DNA of 64,000 bases from Bacillus sp. USDA818B3_A (GTDB taxonomy: Bacteria > Bacillota > Bacilli > Bacillales > Cytobacillaceae), in NCBI RefSeq assembly GCF_009928415.1, contig NZ_JAABNN010000008.1, positions 91,714-155,713 on the forward strand, written 5' to 3'. Shown piece by piece: positions 8,931-18,590 of the stretch. The position numbers and the translations under genes were made by a program. Every line of letters starts with the position of its first letter. Position 1 is the first letter of the stretch. The notes under the pieces are model-generated. The model was not told where the DNA came from and searched no databases. It was given only the letters and a program-made list of their open reading frames with translations.

Positions 8931-9299
8931 ATTTTTGTTTGTTGGTTTAAAGTTTGATTCATGGTTCTCTGATTTTGGTTCTTCTGCTTCTAAGAAACGG
9001 CCCAAGGCACCCAATTTATTTTCCCAAAACAACTCAAAATACTGGAGCCAGTCTTTTAGTTCAAATAAAGGTCCGGCCTCAAGCTTATAACGTGTTTCTC
9101 TTCCAACCTTCCGCTCCGTAACTAATCCTGCTTCAGATAACACCTTTAGATGTTTAGAAACGGCAGTCCGGGTGATGGGAAAATGTTCACTAATTGCAGT
9201 GACAGGCATTTCTTGGTTACTAAGAAGTTTTAATAGACTTCGACGGGTGGGGTCAGCAATGGCTTGAAATACATCATGTTTTGCTGAAGAAGCCGCCAT
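8928..9299 (-). CDS. ArsR-family transcriptional repressor
   Basis: Winged-helix regulator of 123 aa. The start MAASSAKHDVFQAIADPTRR and the recognition helix TRTAVSKHLKVLSEAGLV are typical of the ArsR group that is usually paired with AHSA1 genes. No cysteine metal site is visible, so it is not a classic metal sensor. Its ATG follows the stop of the AHSA1 gene directly (TAAATG), so translation is coupled. It probably represses its own operon through the two operators at 9757-9803. Confidence 0.9.
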   Translation of the reverse strand: MAASSAKHDVFQAIADPTRRSLLKLLSNQEMPVTAISEHFPITRTAVSKHLKVLSEAGLVTERKVGRETRYKLEAGPLFELKDWLQYFELFWENKLGALGRFLEAEEPKSENHESNFKPTNKN

Positions 9300-9725
9300 T
9301 TATGCTTCAACATATCCTTGCAATTTTTTAACAAGCCCTGCCCAGCCTTGATTCATGTTCTCACGAATTGGCGTATGCGGCGCACCAAACTCAGTGACTT
9401 TATTAACATCCCATCCACCGTGGATTAAAGTTAATTCTGTTTTATCTGCCAATTCCTTTAATTCAAAGGTTAAGGTCCAGTCTTTTCCCCAATTAAATGA
9501 AAGACGGTTTGGCGGGTCTACATGTGTTACCTTACATGGGGACATGCCAAATTGCCCTGCATTTAAGTGAAATTCATAACCTTCTCTAGCTTTTAAATCA
9601 TTCGGCATGAACCAGGCACTAAGGCCCTCTGCCGTAGCTACGGCATCCCATACTTTAGCGATTGGCGCGTTATAAACGACTGTGTATTTAATATCCTCTA
9701 GTGTTGCTTGTGATTGATTTTCCAT
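9300..9725 (-). CDS. AHSA1/START-like (SRPBCC) domain protein
   Basis: A 141-residue SRPBCC-fold protein. It starts YTVVYNAPIAKVWDAVATAE and contains the AHSA1 signature GLSAWFMPND and a C-terminal helix ending GWAGLVKKLQGYVEA. Family members bind a hydrophobic ligand; the ligand here is unknown. It is the first gene of a two-gene operon with the ArsR regulator. SD AGGAGGC is 8 nt before the ATG. In such pairs the AHSA1 protein is often suggested to act with, or be controlled by, the ArsR partner. Confidence 0.9.
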   Translation of the reverse strand: MENQSQATLEDIKYTVVYNAPIAKVWDAVATAEGLSAWFMPNDLKAREGYEFHLNAGQFGMSPCKVTHVDPPNRLSFNWGKDWTLTFELKELADKTELTLIHGGWDVNKVTEFGAPHTPIRENMNQGWAGLVKKLQGYVEA

Positions 9726-9756
9726 TGAAATGCCTCCTAGTAGATTAACCTATTAC

Positions 9757-9810
9757 GAAACCATTTGGTTTCATAATAAAACTATATAACACCATTTGGT
9801 TTCACGTCAA
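9757..9810 (-). promoter_or_regulatory. AHSA1-arsR promoter with two ArsR-type operators
   Basis: Reading leftward: -35 TTGACG (9810-9805), 18-nt spacer, -10 TATAGT (9786-9781). One operator-like palindrome, centred at 9795, lies in the spacer (ACCATTTGGT core). A better one, GAAACCA-TT-TGGTTTC at 9757-9772, lies just downstream of the -10, over the expected start site. The two centres are 31 bp apart, three helical turns, so two dimers would bind the same face. Inference: autorepression by the ArsR protein. Confidence 0.75.
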
Positions 9811-9825
9811 GCTATTTTATCAATG

Positions 9826-9856
9826 CAAAAAAGAGCTCAAAACCTAAGAGCTCTAA
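9826..9856 (-). terminator. Rho-independent terminator after speD
   Basis: Minus strand: AGAGCTC, 9-nt loop, GAGCTCT and TTTTTT. The speD stop codon lies in the first arm. Confidence 0.85.
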
Positions 9857-10662
9857 ACAATATTTGTCCCGTAAAAAATTTCATCCATCTCAATCTTTAA
9901 TCGACGGGTGATTTCAATATGTTCATCCGGAGTCAGCTTATCTTTTGTATAACCAAAAAGATAGTTATTTAAATCGAATTCACGGAGTTTACATTTAGTG
10001 TGGAAAATGTTCTCCTGATAAACATTGACATCAATCATATCAAATTGTTCACCAACATCTTCAGGAATATAATTCTGAATTGAGTTTATTTCATGATCGA
10101 TAAAAAGCTTGTGGCCGCTCTTGTCCCTTGTAAACCCGCGAACTCGGTAATCAATCGCCATTACATCGGTTTCAAAGGATCTGATTAGATAGTGAAGGGC
10201 TTTTAACGGTGAAATTTCCCCGCAGGTTGAGACGTCAACATCGGCTCTAAAGGTGCTGATTCCCTCGTCCGGGTGAAACTCAGGGTATGTATGGACCGTG
10301 ATATGGCTTTTATCTAACTGCATGACCAATGATTCCGGCAATGGGCCTGGTGATTCCTCAAAGGATTCTTTTGGCACATCATGTGTCACGGGTCCTTCAG
10401 ATACTAACATCGTCACGCTGGCTCCGGCTGGTTCAAAATCTTGATAGGCCACATTCAATACGTGAGCACCAATGATATCAGCAACATCCTTTAAAATCTT
10501 TTGCAGTCTTTCCGCACTGTATTGTTCATCAATATATTTCAAATAAGCTTCCCGTTCTTCTTTTGTTTTGGTAAAACAAATATCATACATATTAAAACTT
10601 AAAGACTTTGTCAGGTTGTTGAAGCCGTGTAACTCAATAGCCTGATCGCGTGTCAGTTTCAT
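9853..10662 (-). CDS. speD: S-adenosylmethionine decarboxylase proenzyme, E. coli-type
   Basis: Makes decarboxylated SAM, the aminopropyl donor for spermidine. The proenzyme cuts itself between Lys and Ser in [13 protein letters not shown]; the Ser becomes the pyruvoyl cofactor. At 269 aa it matches the long E. coli class, about twice the length of the 126-aa B. subtilis Spe[16 protein letters not shown] supplies the conserved active-site Cys. No spermidine synthase gene is adjacent. It lies alone, with its own terminator, and diverges from nothing nearby. Confidence 0.95.
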   Translation of the reverse strand: MKLTRDQAIELHGFNNLTKSLSFNMYDICFTKTKEEREAYLKYIDEQYSAERLQKILKDVADIIGAHVLNVAYQDFEPAGASVTMLVSEGPVTHDVPKESFEESPGPLPESLVMQLDKSHITVHTYPEFHPDEGISTFRADVDVSTCGEISPLKALHYLIRSFETDVMAIDYRVRGFTRDKSGHKLFIDHEINSIQNYIPEDVGEQFDMIDVNVYQENIFHTKCKLREFDLNNYLFGYTKDKLTPDEHIEITRRLKIEMDEIFYGTNIV

Positions 10663-10796
10663 GGCAGTTCCCCCTTAGCAACACTGCTTTAATGCTTATT
10701 TACTAGTAAGATACCCATTTTTGAACGTCATTACTAATTATTTCATAAGGAAAGCTCTTAGCAATAAAAAAAGTAAGCAGCTAAAAAATCAGCTGC

Positions 10797-11522
10797 TTAC
10801 AATGATTTCACCTGATATTCTCTTAATAACTCTACTTCCTCATCCGTTAGTTCCCGGTATTCTCCGAGTTCGAGAGTCTCATCTAACGGCAGAGGGCCCA
10901 TCGAAATCCGCTTCAAATAGACGACTTTTTTTCCGACTGCCTCAAACATTCTTTTTACTTGATGAAACTTGCCTTCAGTAATGGTTAACTCAATATCAGA
11001 ACGAATTCCTGATTTTAAAATCTTCAGTTCCCCAGGCTTTGTTTCATAACCGTCATCAAGGGTCACGCCTTTGGCAAAAGCTTTTACATCTTCTTCGGTC
11101 ACTTCTCTGTCAATGACAGCAAAGTATGTTTTGGGTACATGCTTTTTTGGTGACAGTAAGCGATGAGCCAACTGACCATCATTAGTTATTAAAAGCAGAC
11201 CCTCTGTATCCTTGTCCAATCTCCCCACCGGAAAAGGCTCATAAACTTGATCCTCAAGCTCTAACAGGTCAATGACAGTCTCACAAGAATTATCCTCTGT
11301 TGCGGATAACACCCCGTCCGGCTTGTTCATCATTAAATAAATGAATTCTTTGTACTCAATCACTTCACCATTTAAGGTCACGGTTTGATTTTTTTCATCC
11401 ACATGCTGTTTTGGATCCTTGACAATCACATCATCTATTCGAACGGCACCGCTTTTTAAAAGCTGTTTCACTTCTTTCCGGCTGCCGTAACCTAGATTTG
11501 CTAACATCTTATCAATTCTCAA
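10797..11522 (-). CDS. rsuA: RsuA-family pseudouridine synthase (YtzG-like)
   Basis: Modifies a uridine in rRNA to pseudouridine, in E. coli at 16S U516. There is an N-terminal S4 RNA-binding domain (RIDKMLANLGYGSRKEVKQL) and a catalytic domain with the nucleophile Asp in GRLDKDTEGLLL (about residue 103), followed by the RsuA/RluB motifs TEGKFHQVKRMF and YLKRISMGP. I chose TTG 11522, which has AAGGAGG eight nt upstream and gives 241 aa. The longer frame back to 11597 reads through the murJ gene. It overlaps the murJ stop by 11 nt, so the two are probably coupled. Confidence 0.92.
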   Translation of the reverse strand: MRIDKMLANLGYGSRKEVKQLLKSGAVRIDDVIVKDPKQHVDEKNQTVTLNGEVIEYKEFIYLMMNKPDGVLSATEDNSCETVIDLLELEDQVYEPFPVGRLDKDTEGLLLITNDGQLAHRLLSPKKHVPKTYFAVIDREVTEEDVKAFAKGVTLDDGYETKPGELKILKSGIRSDIELTITEGKFHQVKRMFEAVGKKVVYLKRISMGPLPLDETLELGEYRELTDEEVELLREYQVKSL

Positions 11523-13143
11523 CGCTTTGCCTCCTTCTTGGCAGTTTAAATTTATGGAGGACCCGCTCAATTCTGTCCCCGAATAGTTTAGTTGCAAGTC
11601 CTGATTTTAATCCCAAATAAAAATAGATTCCGGCACCCACAAAAGCACTAATTACAATGATGATAACAGACTGCACTTTTGAAGCCGGGGATAGGAATAG
11701 TAATAGAATTTTATACATAACCTCTGTTCCAACCCACATGAAACCAGCAAAAATCACAATCAATAAACTTCTCCGCCAAACGAATCGGTATTGATATCGG
11801 GAGAAATATTTAATGACTATTAAATTAATGATAATGGAGACCAAGTACCCGAGCGCGGTTGCCAGAACGGCGCCTCTTGTTTCAAACATCTTTACTAAAG
11901 GAATATTAAGGGATAGTTTAACCAATAATCCGACTAGTAAGCTTAAAATCGTATAACGCTGTTCATTAATTCCTTGCATGATTGCCGCCGTTACGGAATA
12001 AAGAGAAAATAGGATGGCTACTGGCGCATAAGCACCTAAAACCTGTGTTCCAAGGGTATCATGCTCATAAAAGGAAGTATAAACAGGCTCTGCCAATAAG
12101 GACAACCCAATCGCAGCCGGCAATGTCAGGAATAATAATACCTGAAAAGTTTGATTTAATTGGTGTGTTAAGTTTTGACGGTCATTCTCCACATAGGCCT
12201 TGGTAATGCTCGGTACCAGTGTTAACGAAAAGGCCGTAGCCAGGGATACAGGAATGATGACAATTTTATGCGACTCGAAATTCAAAATCCCGAAAGCTGT
12301 TTCGGCCAATTTCTTTGTCGTTCCCATTTCTACTAGGGCCTTGGTAAGGGTAAATTGATCAATGAGCTGAAATAATGGATTGGCAATTCCTACAAATACA
12401 AAGGGCGCCGCATAGATAAAGATTTCTTTATAAATCTCTTTCAGCGAAATATTGACCGTTCCCTTATCTTGTTTCAAAAGCTCATCTAAATGAGGCTTCC
12501 GCTTATACCAATACCAAAATAGCACCACAAGTCCTCCGATCGCCCCAACAAAAGCGGCAAAAGTGGCGACACTTACTGCGGTTACCATTGACCCGTTTAA
12601 GAACTTTAAGACCACATAGGCCCCTACCAGGGTGAAGAGGATTCTAACAATTTGTTCAACGACCTGTGACGCTGCAGATGGCCCCATCGATTGATGTCCT
12701 TGAAAATATCCTCTAATCAAGCTCATAAAGGGAACAAGGATTAAGGCAAAACTGACCGCCCTCATGACCGTTACCACATCATCCAGCTGGCCTTTCCCTG
12801 GATTACTCATTTCCGCCAAGACAGGGGCTGCTAGATACATAATTAAAAAGGCGGCAAAACCGGTTAATGACATCACCATTAAACCGGATTTAAATAATTT
12901 CCTGCCCACTGCATATTCTTCGAGCGCATTATATTTTGCAATAAACTTTGAGACAGCCAGTGGTACACCCGCTGTTGCGATGCTGATAAATATCGTGTAA
13001 GGGACATATCCGTAGGAATAAAGCTGTGTCCCCTGTTTTCCTACAATCTGATAAAACGGTATAACATAAATGAGTCCGATTATTTTAGAAAGTATGGTTC
13101 CTAATGTTAATATAAACGTTCCTCGTAAAAGCTTTGACTGCAT
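11512..13143 (-). CDS. ytgP: MurJ-type lipid II flippase (YtgP)
   Basis: Polytopic MOP-superfamily exporter of 543 aa with about 14 hydrophobic segments. The N-terminus KLLRGTFILTLGTILSKIIG is typical of the YtgP/MurJ/SpoVB group. YtgP is a MurJ-class flippase that moves lipid-linked peptidoglycan precursor outward across the membrane. SpoVB, a sporulation paralogue, is the main alternative; synteny with the rsuA gene and ytfP favours YtgP. SD AGGAAGGG precedes ATG 13143. It ends inside the start of the rsuA gene. Confidence 0.9.
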   Translation of the reverse strand: MQSKLLRGTFILTLGTILSKIIGLIYVIPFYQIVGKQGTQLYSYGYVPYTIFISIATAGVPLAVSKFIAKYNALEEYAVGRKLFKSGLMVMSLTGFAAFLIMYLAAPVLAEMSNPGKGQLDDVVTVMRAVSFALILVPFMSLIRGYFQGHQSMGPSAASQVVEQIVRILFTLVGAYVVLKFLNGSMVTAVSVATFAAFVGAIGGLVVLFWYWYKRKPHLDELLKQDKGTVNISLKEIYKEIFIYAAPFVFVGIANPLFQLIDQFTLTKALVEMGTTKKLAETAFGILNFESHKIVIIPVSLATAFSLTLVPSITKAYVENDRQNLTHQLNQTFQVLLFLTLPAAIGLSLLAEPVYTSFYEHDTLGTQVLGAYAPVAILFSLYSVTAAIMQGINEQRYTILSLLVGLLVKLSLNIPLVKMFETRGAVLATALGYLVSIIINLIVIKYFSRYQYRFVWRRSLLIVIFAGFMWVGTEVMYKILLLFLSPASKVQSVIIIVISAFVGAGIYFYLGLKSGLATKLFGDRIERVLHKFKLPRRRQSVEN

Positions 13144-13347
13144 AGAATCCCTTCCTACCCGAAAAGATACGTTCGGTCATTCACAAAGAATAATCGACGT
13201 TTTTTGCACACTATTAGTAGTTTACAACTTCTTTTCCTCCGATGCTACTCACAGCTAAGTTATTTTACTTAAAAAAATGACCATATTCGTTTTAATTTCA
13301 CAGGTTATGTTTATAATGAAATGAATAAATAAAAGTTGGTGGATAAA

Positions 13348-14622
13348 ATGGATTACGATTGTATAGTCATTGGCGGCGGCCCCTCAGGGTTAATGGCGGC
13401 CATTGCTGCTGGAGAAAAAGGTGCAAGGGTTCTCTTAATTGATAAAGGGGAAAAGTTGGGCCGAAAGCTTGCTATTTCTGGGGGCGGACGATGTAATGTA
13501 ACGAACCGGCTGCCAGTTGAAGAGATTATCAAGCACCTGCCGGGAAACGGAAAATTTTTATATAGTGCTTTTTCCATTTTCAGTAATGAGGATATTATCC
13601 GCTTTTTTGAAAAGCTTGGTATTGAATTGAAAGAAGAGGATCACGGGCGGATGTTTCCTGTCAGCAATAAGGCTCAATCAGTAGTGGATGCTCTTTTAGA
13701 ACAGCTCGAAAAACTTCGTGTAAGAGTCTTCAGAAATAGTCCTGTGGCGGATGTTCTCTATGAAAATGGACATGTTTCTTCTGTTCTGCTTAAAGATGGA
13801 CAACAATTATCTACTAAATCAGTTGTAATTGCTGTAGGCGGGAAATCGGTCCCACACACAGGGTCTACCGGTGATGGTTACGCCTGGGCCGAAAAAGCTG
13901 GACATACCATTACAGAGTTGTTTCCTACGGAAGTACCTGTAACATCCAGCGAACCTTTTATAAAAAATAAAGCGCTGCAGGGATTATCTTTAAGGGATAT
14001 TAATCTCAGTGTCTTAAATCCGAAGGGGAAACCCCTAATCTCCCATCGGATGGATATGTTGTTTACCCATTTTGGCGTGAGCGGCCCCGCTGTTTTGCGC
14101 TGCAGTCAATTTGTAGTCAAGGCACTGAAGAAGTGGAATCTAAAAGAAGTAACGATGAGCCTGGATGCTCTTCCAGACCGAAAAGAGGAAGAAATTTTTC
14201 AAGAGATTGTGAAACTCGTAAAAGGCGAACCTAAAAAGAGCATCAAAAATACTTTAAAGGGAATCGTACCGGAGCGTTATCTTCTATTCCTGTTAGAAAT
14301 AAATGATATAGAGCCTTCCGAGCAGGGAGGCACCATTTCTAATGAAAAGATCCGTGCGTTCGTGAAGGGCTGCAAACAATTCCAATTCAAAGTGAATGGC
14401 ACCCTCCCGCTTGAAAAAGCATTTGTGACCGGCGGAGGAGTCAGCGTCAAGGAGATTGAGCCACAAACGATGGCTTCAAAATTGATGGACGGGCTTTATT
14501 TTTGTGGGGAAATCCTAGATATCCACGGTTATACAGGCGGCTATAATATTACATCTGCCTTAGTAACGGGCAGGCTTGCTGGAACCAATGCAGCACTATC
14601 TGCAAAAAATTATCGGGCGTGA
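13348..14622 (+). CDS. ytfP: YtfP, HI0933-family NAD(P)/FAD-dependent oxidoreductase
   Basis: Flavoprotein of 424 aa. The N-terminal dinucleotide-binding [18 protein letters not shown], then [17 protein letters not shown], and the C-terminal [16 protein letters not shown] are diagnostic of the HI0933/YhiN family. The reaction is not established. Start: ATG 13348 follows GGTGG; the TTG at 13336 is less likely. It diverges from ytgP. Its stop lies in the arm of a hairpin shared with the convergent cse60 gene. Confidence 0.9.
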   Translation: MDYDCIVIGGGPSGLMAAIAAGEKGARVLLIDKGEKLGRKLAISGGGRCNVTNRLPVEEIIKHLPGNGKFLYSAFSIFSNEDIIRFFEKLGIELKEEDHGRMFPVSNKAQSVVDALLEQLEKLRVRVFRNSPVADVLYENGHVSSVLLKDGQQLSTKSVVIAVGGKSVPHTGSTGDGYAWAEKAGHTITELFPTEVPVTSSEPFIKNKALQGLSLRDINLSVLNPKGKPLISHRMDMLFTHFGVSGPAVLRCSQFVVKALKKWNLKEVTMSLDALPDRKEEEIFQEIVKLVKGEPKKSIKNTLKGIVPERYLLFLLEINDIEPSEQGGTISNEKIRAFVKGCKQFQFKVNGTLPLEKAFVTGGGVSVKEIEPQTMASKLMDGLYFCGEILDIHGYTGGYNITSALVTGRLAGTNAALSAKNYRA

Positions 14623-14641
14623 GGTACTATCACGCCCGATA
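14605..14641 (-). terminator. Hairpin holding both stop codons of ytfP and cse60
   Basis: Perfect 11-bp stem ATCGGGCGTGA / TCACGCCCGAT with a 7-nt loop. The TGA of ytfP is in one arm and the TGA of cse60 in the other. A T-run (ATTTTTT) follows only on the minus strand, so it should terminate cse60 transcripts; termination of ytfP mRNA here is less sure. Confidence 0.8.
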
Positions 14642-14815
14642 GATAATCATTGCGGTAAAGCAGTAAATCTGCTCTTCCTCTTCTTCTTCTGTCATTGCTG
14701 CCACATTGTACTTGATATCGACTAGGCTTTGATCATCTATACCTTTTAAAAATCGATTCATTTCTTGTTCTAAATCTTTTTCATGCTCCCTATCAAATAA
14801 CTTTACTTGGATCAC
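14630..14815 (-). CDS. cse60: Cse60-like sporulation protein
   Basis: Small 61-residue acidic protein: MIQVKLFDREHEKDLEQEMN, then DIKYNVAA, an EEEEEE patch and a C-terminal FTAMIIYRA. This matches the pattern I know for Cse60, a protein made in the mother cell under SigE in B. subtilis. Biochemical role unknown. It is monocistronic, with a strong terminator. Family assignment is from memory of the pattern, not a search. Confidence 0.75.
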   Translation of the reverse strand: MIQVKLFDREHEKDLEQEMNRFLKGIDDQSLVDIKYNVAAMTEEEEEEQIYCFTAMIIYRA

Positions 14816-14958
14816 AAAACGCCTCTCCTCTCTCTTTTTCTACTAGTATTCTCACTTTTTCAGAATTTTAAAAATACAAAACCTATAAAAGTTAAGGTAA
14901 TTTTAAGTTTTACTCTGTAAACTGCCCATTGAGGTCAAATAGAAAGGAGCAGCTCGAG

Positions 14959-15354
14959 GTGGATAAAAAACAAAAGATTTCTTGGGGAGTCAGTTTTGGC
15001 AGCTTGGCACTAGTAGCAGGAATGGTCTCCTATCTTGGGTTTTCTAATAACGGCAATACCAATCAAGTAGCAATTAATGGCGGACAACAATCAAGTAACA
15101 ATACAAATCAGCAGCCCTCACAGGGAGGATTTAACTCACAACAAGATCAACATTCAGGGCAAGATTTCAGTGGTTCCTGGGGCGGGGACAGTACTTCGCA
15201 ATTTGATCAAAATCAACAATCACCCGATACTAACACAGATGACAGTGGACAGGGCTTTGATAATAGCAATCAGCAACAGGGTCCATACTTTAACGGAGGT
15301 GGACAACCCTCAGGTCATCAGCATGGATATGATACCACAACAGGCGGCACCTGA
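14959..15354 (+). CDS. Membrane-anchored Q/N/G/S-rich low-complexity protein
   Basis: Not recognised as a named family. 131 aa if started at GTG 14959, which has AAAGGAG 9 nt upstream; an ATG 30 nt earlier lacks an SD. Residues about 8-27 (SWGVSFGSLALVAGMVSYLG) form one hydrophobic helix after a short lysine-rich head, so it is either a signal anchor or a cleavable signal peptide. The rest is almost only N, Q, G, S, D, H and P with no cysteine, and looks disordered and outside the membrane. Monocistronic. It may be a spore- or surface-associated protein, but that is a guess. Confidence 0.7.
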   Translation: MDKKQKISWGVSFGSLALVAGMVSYLGFSNNGNTNQVAINGGQQSSNNTNQQPSQGGFNSQQDQHSGQDFSGSWGGDSTSQFDQNQQSPDTNTDDSGQGFDNSNQQQGPYFNGGGQPSGHQHGYDTTTGGT

Positions 15355-15388
15355 TACCCTATTTGGATGCTCTCATGCACCGACTGCA

Positions 15389-15419
15389 CAAAAAAACCGA
15401 TTCCAAAACGGAATCGGTT
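15389..15419 (-). terminator. Terminator of ytwF, possibly bidirectional
   Basis: Perfect 10-bp stem AACCGATTCC / GGAATCGGTT with a 5-nt loop; on the minus strand it runs into TTTTTTTG. It lies between the convergent low-complexity gene and ytwF. Confidence 0.9.
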
Positions 15420-15732
15420 ATTCTGTGTATTCAGTTTCTCCTGTCCAAGCAAGCATACCGCCAATCATATTACGGACCTTATAACCTTGTTCTTGTAGAT
15501 AATAGCATACATTACCGCTGCGGTGGCTCGAGCGGCAAATAAATATATATTCCTTATCTTTATCAAATTTGTCTAGATTAGCAGGTATATCCCCCATTCG
15601 AATATGCTTTGCCCCCGGTATCATCCCAAACACAACTTCCTCATCTTCTCTTACATCCACAAGCTCAAGTTTCTCCCCTGCCTCAAGCTTCTTTTGTACT
15701 TCTTCAGGTGTAATCACTTTAATTTCTTCCAT
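15418..15732 (-). CDS. ytwF: Rhodanese-domain protein YtwF
   Basis: Single-domain rhodanese of 104 aa, a likely sulfurtransferase. It has LVDVREDEEV at the domain start and the active-site loop FICRSSHRSGNV, whose Cys would carry the persulfide. I chose ATG 15732 (MEEIKVITPEE) because AAAGGG is 9 nt upstream; the longer frame to 15765 would begin inside the leuS terminator hairpin. It lies just downstream of leuS, as in B. subtilis. Confidence 0.88.
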   Translation of the reverse strand: MEEIKVITPEEVQKKLEAGEKLELVDVREDEEVVFGMIPGAKHIRMGDIPANLDKFDKDKEYIFICRSSHRSGNVCYYLQEQGYKVRNMIGGMLAWTGETEYTE

Positions 15733-15750
15733 CCCATTCATCCCTTTCAG

Positions 15751-15786
15751 AAAAACATCCTCCAAGTTAAAAGGAGGATGTTTAAT
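15751..15786 (-). terminator. Rho-independent terminator after leuS
   Basis: Minus strand: AAACATCCTCC, 9-nt loop, GGAGGATGTTT, TT. It lies 14 nt beyond the leuS stop, and its 3' arm is about 20 nt ahead of the ytwF start. Confidence 0.88.
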
Positions 15787-15799
15787 TTTGAAGTTCTTA

Positions 15800-18217
15800 T
15801 TAATTCGCCACGATATTGACCAATTTGCCTGGTACAGTAATCACTTTGCGAACCGTTTTTCCTTCGATTTGTTCCTTGACGCGGTCATCATCCATTGCAA
15901 TTCCTTCCAATGCCTCTTTCGTTGCATCAGTTGGAACCTTTAACTTCGTTTTAACTTTGCCATTAACTTGGATGACAATCTCAACTTCGTCATCGACTAA
16001 TTTCGCTTCATCATAGGCAGGCCATGCTTCATAAGCGATTGTTTCACTATGCCCTAGCTTTTCCCATAGCTCTTCTGCAATATGCGGAGTAACAGGAGCC
16101 AATAATTTTACAAATCCTTCAATGTAGTCCTTCGGCAGAACTGTTGCTTTATATGCTTCATTAATGAACACCATCATTTGTGAAATAGCTGTATTAAATC
16201 GTAATCCTTCATAATCCTCTGTCACTTTTTTCACTGTTTGGTGATACACTTTTTCAAGGTTGGATGCTTCTTCATTTGGCTGGATTTTAGCACTTAATTC
16301 ACCGTTTTCCTCCACCAACAAACGCCAAATTCGATCTAAGAATCGGCGTGAACCATCCAAGCCGTTGGTTGACCAGGCAATCGATGCATCAAGCGGCCCC
16401 ATAAACATTTCGTACAAGCGAAGAGTATCAGCACCATGACTGTCGATAATGTCATCAGGATTTACGACATTACCTTTGGATTTACTCATCTTTTCATTGC
16501 CTTCACCTAAGATCATGCCTTGGTTGAACAGCTTTTGGAATGGTTCTTTGGTTGGCACCACACCGATGTCATACAAGAACTTATGCCAGAAACGTGCATA
16601 TAACAAGTGAAGCACGGCATGTTCGGCACCGCCAATGTAAATATCAACTGGAAGCCAATGATTTAATTTTTCCTGTGACGCTAGTTCTTGATTATTTTCC
16701 GGATCAATATAACGTAAATAGTACCAGCAGCTTCCTGCCCATTGCGGCATGGTGTTCGTTTCGCGGCGGCCTTTTTTACCTGTTACTGGATCAACGACAT
16801 TTACCCAGTCCTCAATATTTGCAAGAGGCGATTCTCCAGTTCCAGATGGTTTAATATCCTTTGTTTTTGGCAGAGTCAATGGAAGCTCTTCTTCCGGAAC
16901 GGCTGTCATCGTGCCGTCTTCCCAGTGAATAATTGGAATCGGCTCGCCCCAATAACGCTGACGGCTGAATAACCAGTCACGTAAGCGGTAGGTCACCTTT
17001 TTGGTTCCGATCCCTTTTTCTTCTAACCAAGCAATCATTTTTGAAATTGCCTCTTCTTTATTTAAACCATTCAAGAACTCGGAATTAATGTGTTCACCAT
17101 CACCCGTATAGGCTTCTTGCTCCACATCTCCGCCAGCCACTACTGGTTTAATTGGTAAGTTAAATTCTTTTGCAAATTCCCAGTCACGCTCATCATGAGC
17201 AGGGACGGCCATAATCGCACCAGTTCCATAACTTACTAATACATAGTCAGCGATCCAGATTGGCATTTTTTCACCATTTACAGGATTGATGGCGTACGCA
17301 CCGGTAAATACACCTGTCTTCTCTTTCGCTAAGTCTGTCCGCTCTAGGTCGCTCTTCAATTTGACCTTATCTAAGTACGCCTCAACAGCAGCACGCTGCT
17401 CTTCATTTGTGATGTTATCTACAAATGAATGCTCAGGAGCCAATACAGCATACGTTGCACCGAATAATGTATCTGGTCGGGTTGTGAACACAGTAAACGT
17501 TTCTTCATGCCCTTCAATTTGGAAGGTTACTTCGGCCCCTTCAGAGCGCCCAATCCAGTTCCGCTGCATTTCTTTCAAGCTTTCCGGCCAATCTAACTCT
17601 TCTAGATCCTCAAGCAAACGATCACCGTAAGCTGTGATTTTTAACATCCATTGCTTCATCGGACGGCGTTCAACAGGATGGCCGCCGCGCTCACTTTTAC
17701 CGTCAATAACCTCTTCGTTAGCTAAAACGGTTCCAAGTGCAGGACACCAGTTCACGGCAACTTCATCAATATAAGCAAGCCCCTTTTCCCAAAGCTTTAA
17801 GAAAATCCACTGCGTCCATTTGTAATATTCTGGGTCAGTTGTGTTAACTTCACGGTCCCAATCATAGGAAAAACCAAGTGCTTTAATTTGTCTGCGGAAC
17901 GTATTAATATTCTTTTCAGTGAATTCAGCAGGGTCGTTCCCTGTATCTAATGCATATTGTTCAGCAGGCAGACCAAAGGCATCCCAGCCCATTGGGTGAA
18001 GGACATTATAACCTTGCATTCTTTTTAAACGGGAAAGGATATCTGTTGCGGTATAACCTTCCGGGTGTCCCACATGAAGTCCCGCACCTGATGGATAAGG
18101 AAACATATCCAATGCATAGAATTTCCGTTTATCATATTCTTCGTTCGTTTTGAACGTTTTTTCTTCTTCCCAATTTTTTTGCCACTTTTTTTCGATTTGT
18201 TGATGGTTAAAGCTCAT
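15800..18217 (-). CDS. leuS: Leucyl-tRNA synthetase
   Basis: Class I aminoacyl-tRNA synthetase that charges tRNA-Leu; cytoplasmic. The HIGH-type motif is [12 protein letters not shown] near residue 49, and the KMSKS loop is [12 protein letters not shown] near residue 578. The editing domain (about residues 225-420) contains [12 protein letters not shown] chose ATG 18217 ([12 protein letters not shown]), preceded by AGGAGG, giving 805 aa against 804 in B. subtilis; the frame to 18256 runs into the leader terminator. Expression is controlled by the T-box leader directly upstream. Confidence 0.98.
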   Translation of the reverse strand: MSFNHQQIEKKWQKNWEEEKTFKTNEEYDKRKFYALDMFPYPSGAGLHVGHPEGYTATDILSRLKRMQGYNVLHPMGWDAFGLPAEQYALDTGNDPAEFTEKNINTFRRQIKALGFSYDWDREVNTTDPEYYKWTQWIFLKLWEKGLAYIDEVAVNWCPALGTVLANEEVIDGKSERGGHPVERRPMKQWMLKITAYGDRLLEDLEELDWPESLKEMQRNWIGRSEGAEVTFQIEGHEETFTVFTTRPDTLFGATYAVLAPEHSFVDNITNEEQRAAVEAYLDKVKLKSDLERTDLAKEKTGVFTGAYAINPVNGEKMPIWIADYVLVSYGTGAIMAVPAHDERDWEFAKEFNLPIKPVVAGGDVEQEAYTGDGEHINSEFLNGLNKEEAISKMIAWLEEKGIGTKKVTYRLRDWLFSRQRYWGEPIPIIHWEDGTMTAVPEEELPLTLPKTKDIKPSGTGESPLANIEDWVNVVDPVTGKKGRRETNTMPQWAGSCWYYLRYIDPENNQELASQEKLNHWLPVDIYIGGAEHAVLHLLYARFWHKFLYDIGVVPTKEPFQKLFNQGMILGEGNEKMSKSKGNVVNPDDIIDSHGADTLRLYEMFMGPLDASIAWSTNGLDGSRRFLDRIWRLLVEENGELSAKIQPNEEASNLEKVYHQTVKKVTEDYEGLRFNTAISQMMVFINEAYKATVLPKDYIEGFVKLLAPVTPHIAEELWEKLGHSETIAYEAWPAYDEAKLVDDEVEIVIQVNGKVKTKLKVPTDATKEALEGIAMDDDRVKEQIEGKTVRKVITVPGKLVNIVAN

Positions 18218-18242
18218 TTCGATGTTCCTCCTATTGAAAAAT

Positions 18243-18478
18243 AAAAAACCCCTCATCCCAAAAAGGGACGAGAGGATTATATGTATCTTCCCGCGGTACC
18301 ACCCACATTAGTGCTTAAGCACTCACTTCATTCAACCTTAACGCGGTATACGGCAAACATTACTGTTCGTTCATGCCTGCAACTCAAAGGCGAGTTCATG
18401 ATGTACCCGGTTGACTTTCACCAGCCGTCAACTCTCTATGTTTCGAGTAAGAATCACTACTACTCCTGATCACTGTTT
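18243..18478 (-). promoter_or_regulatory. Leucine T-box leader of leuS
   Basis: On the minus strand the conserved T-box GGGTGGTACCGCG (18304-18292) is followed by a terminator, CCTCTCGTCCC / GGGATGAGGGG and TTTTTT (18275-18243). Upstream, the AGTA/GAGTAG part of stem I is near 18460 and a specifier loop ...GAACTCGCC... places CTC, a leucine codon, at 18394-18392. Uncharged tRNA-Leu pairing with CTC and with the T-box bulge should stabilise the antiterminator and turn leuS on. Confidence 0.93.
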
Positions 18479-18590
18479 TTTCAGTATAAAAGTATTACGG
18501 TTATTGTATTAAATTTTCCGGTACTATGCAAGCAAACATTTGCCTAAATTCAGGATGGACAACTGCGGAAGATTTTAAACTTAAACTTGG

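Noticed and set aside
15077..15484. 135-codon plus-strand frame over the low-complexity gene and ytwF end
   Set aside because: It runs in another frame of the low-complexity gene and through a terminator. The frame at 14959 has the SD.
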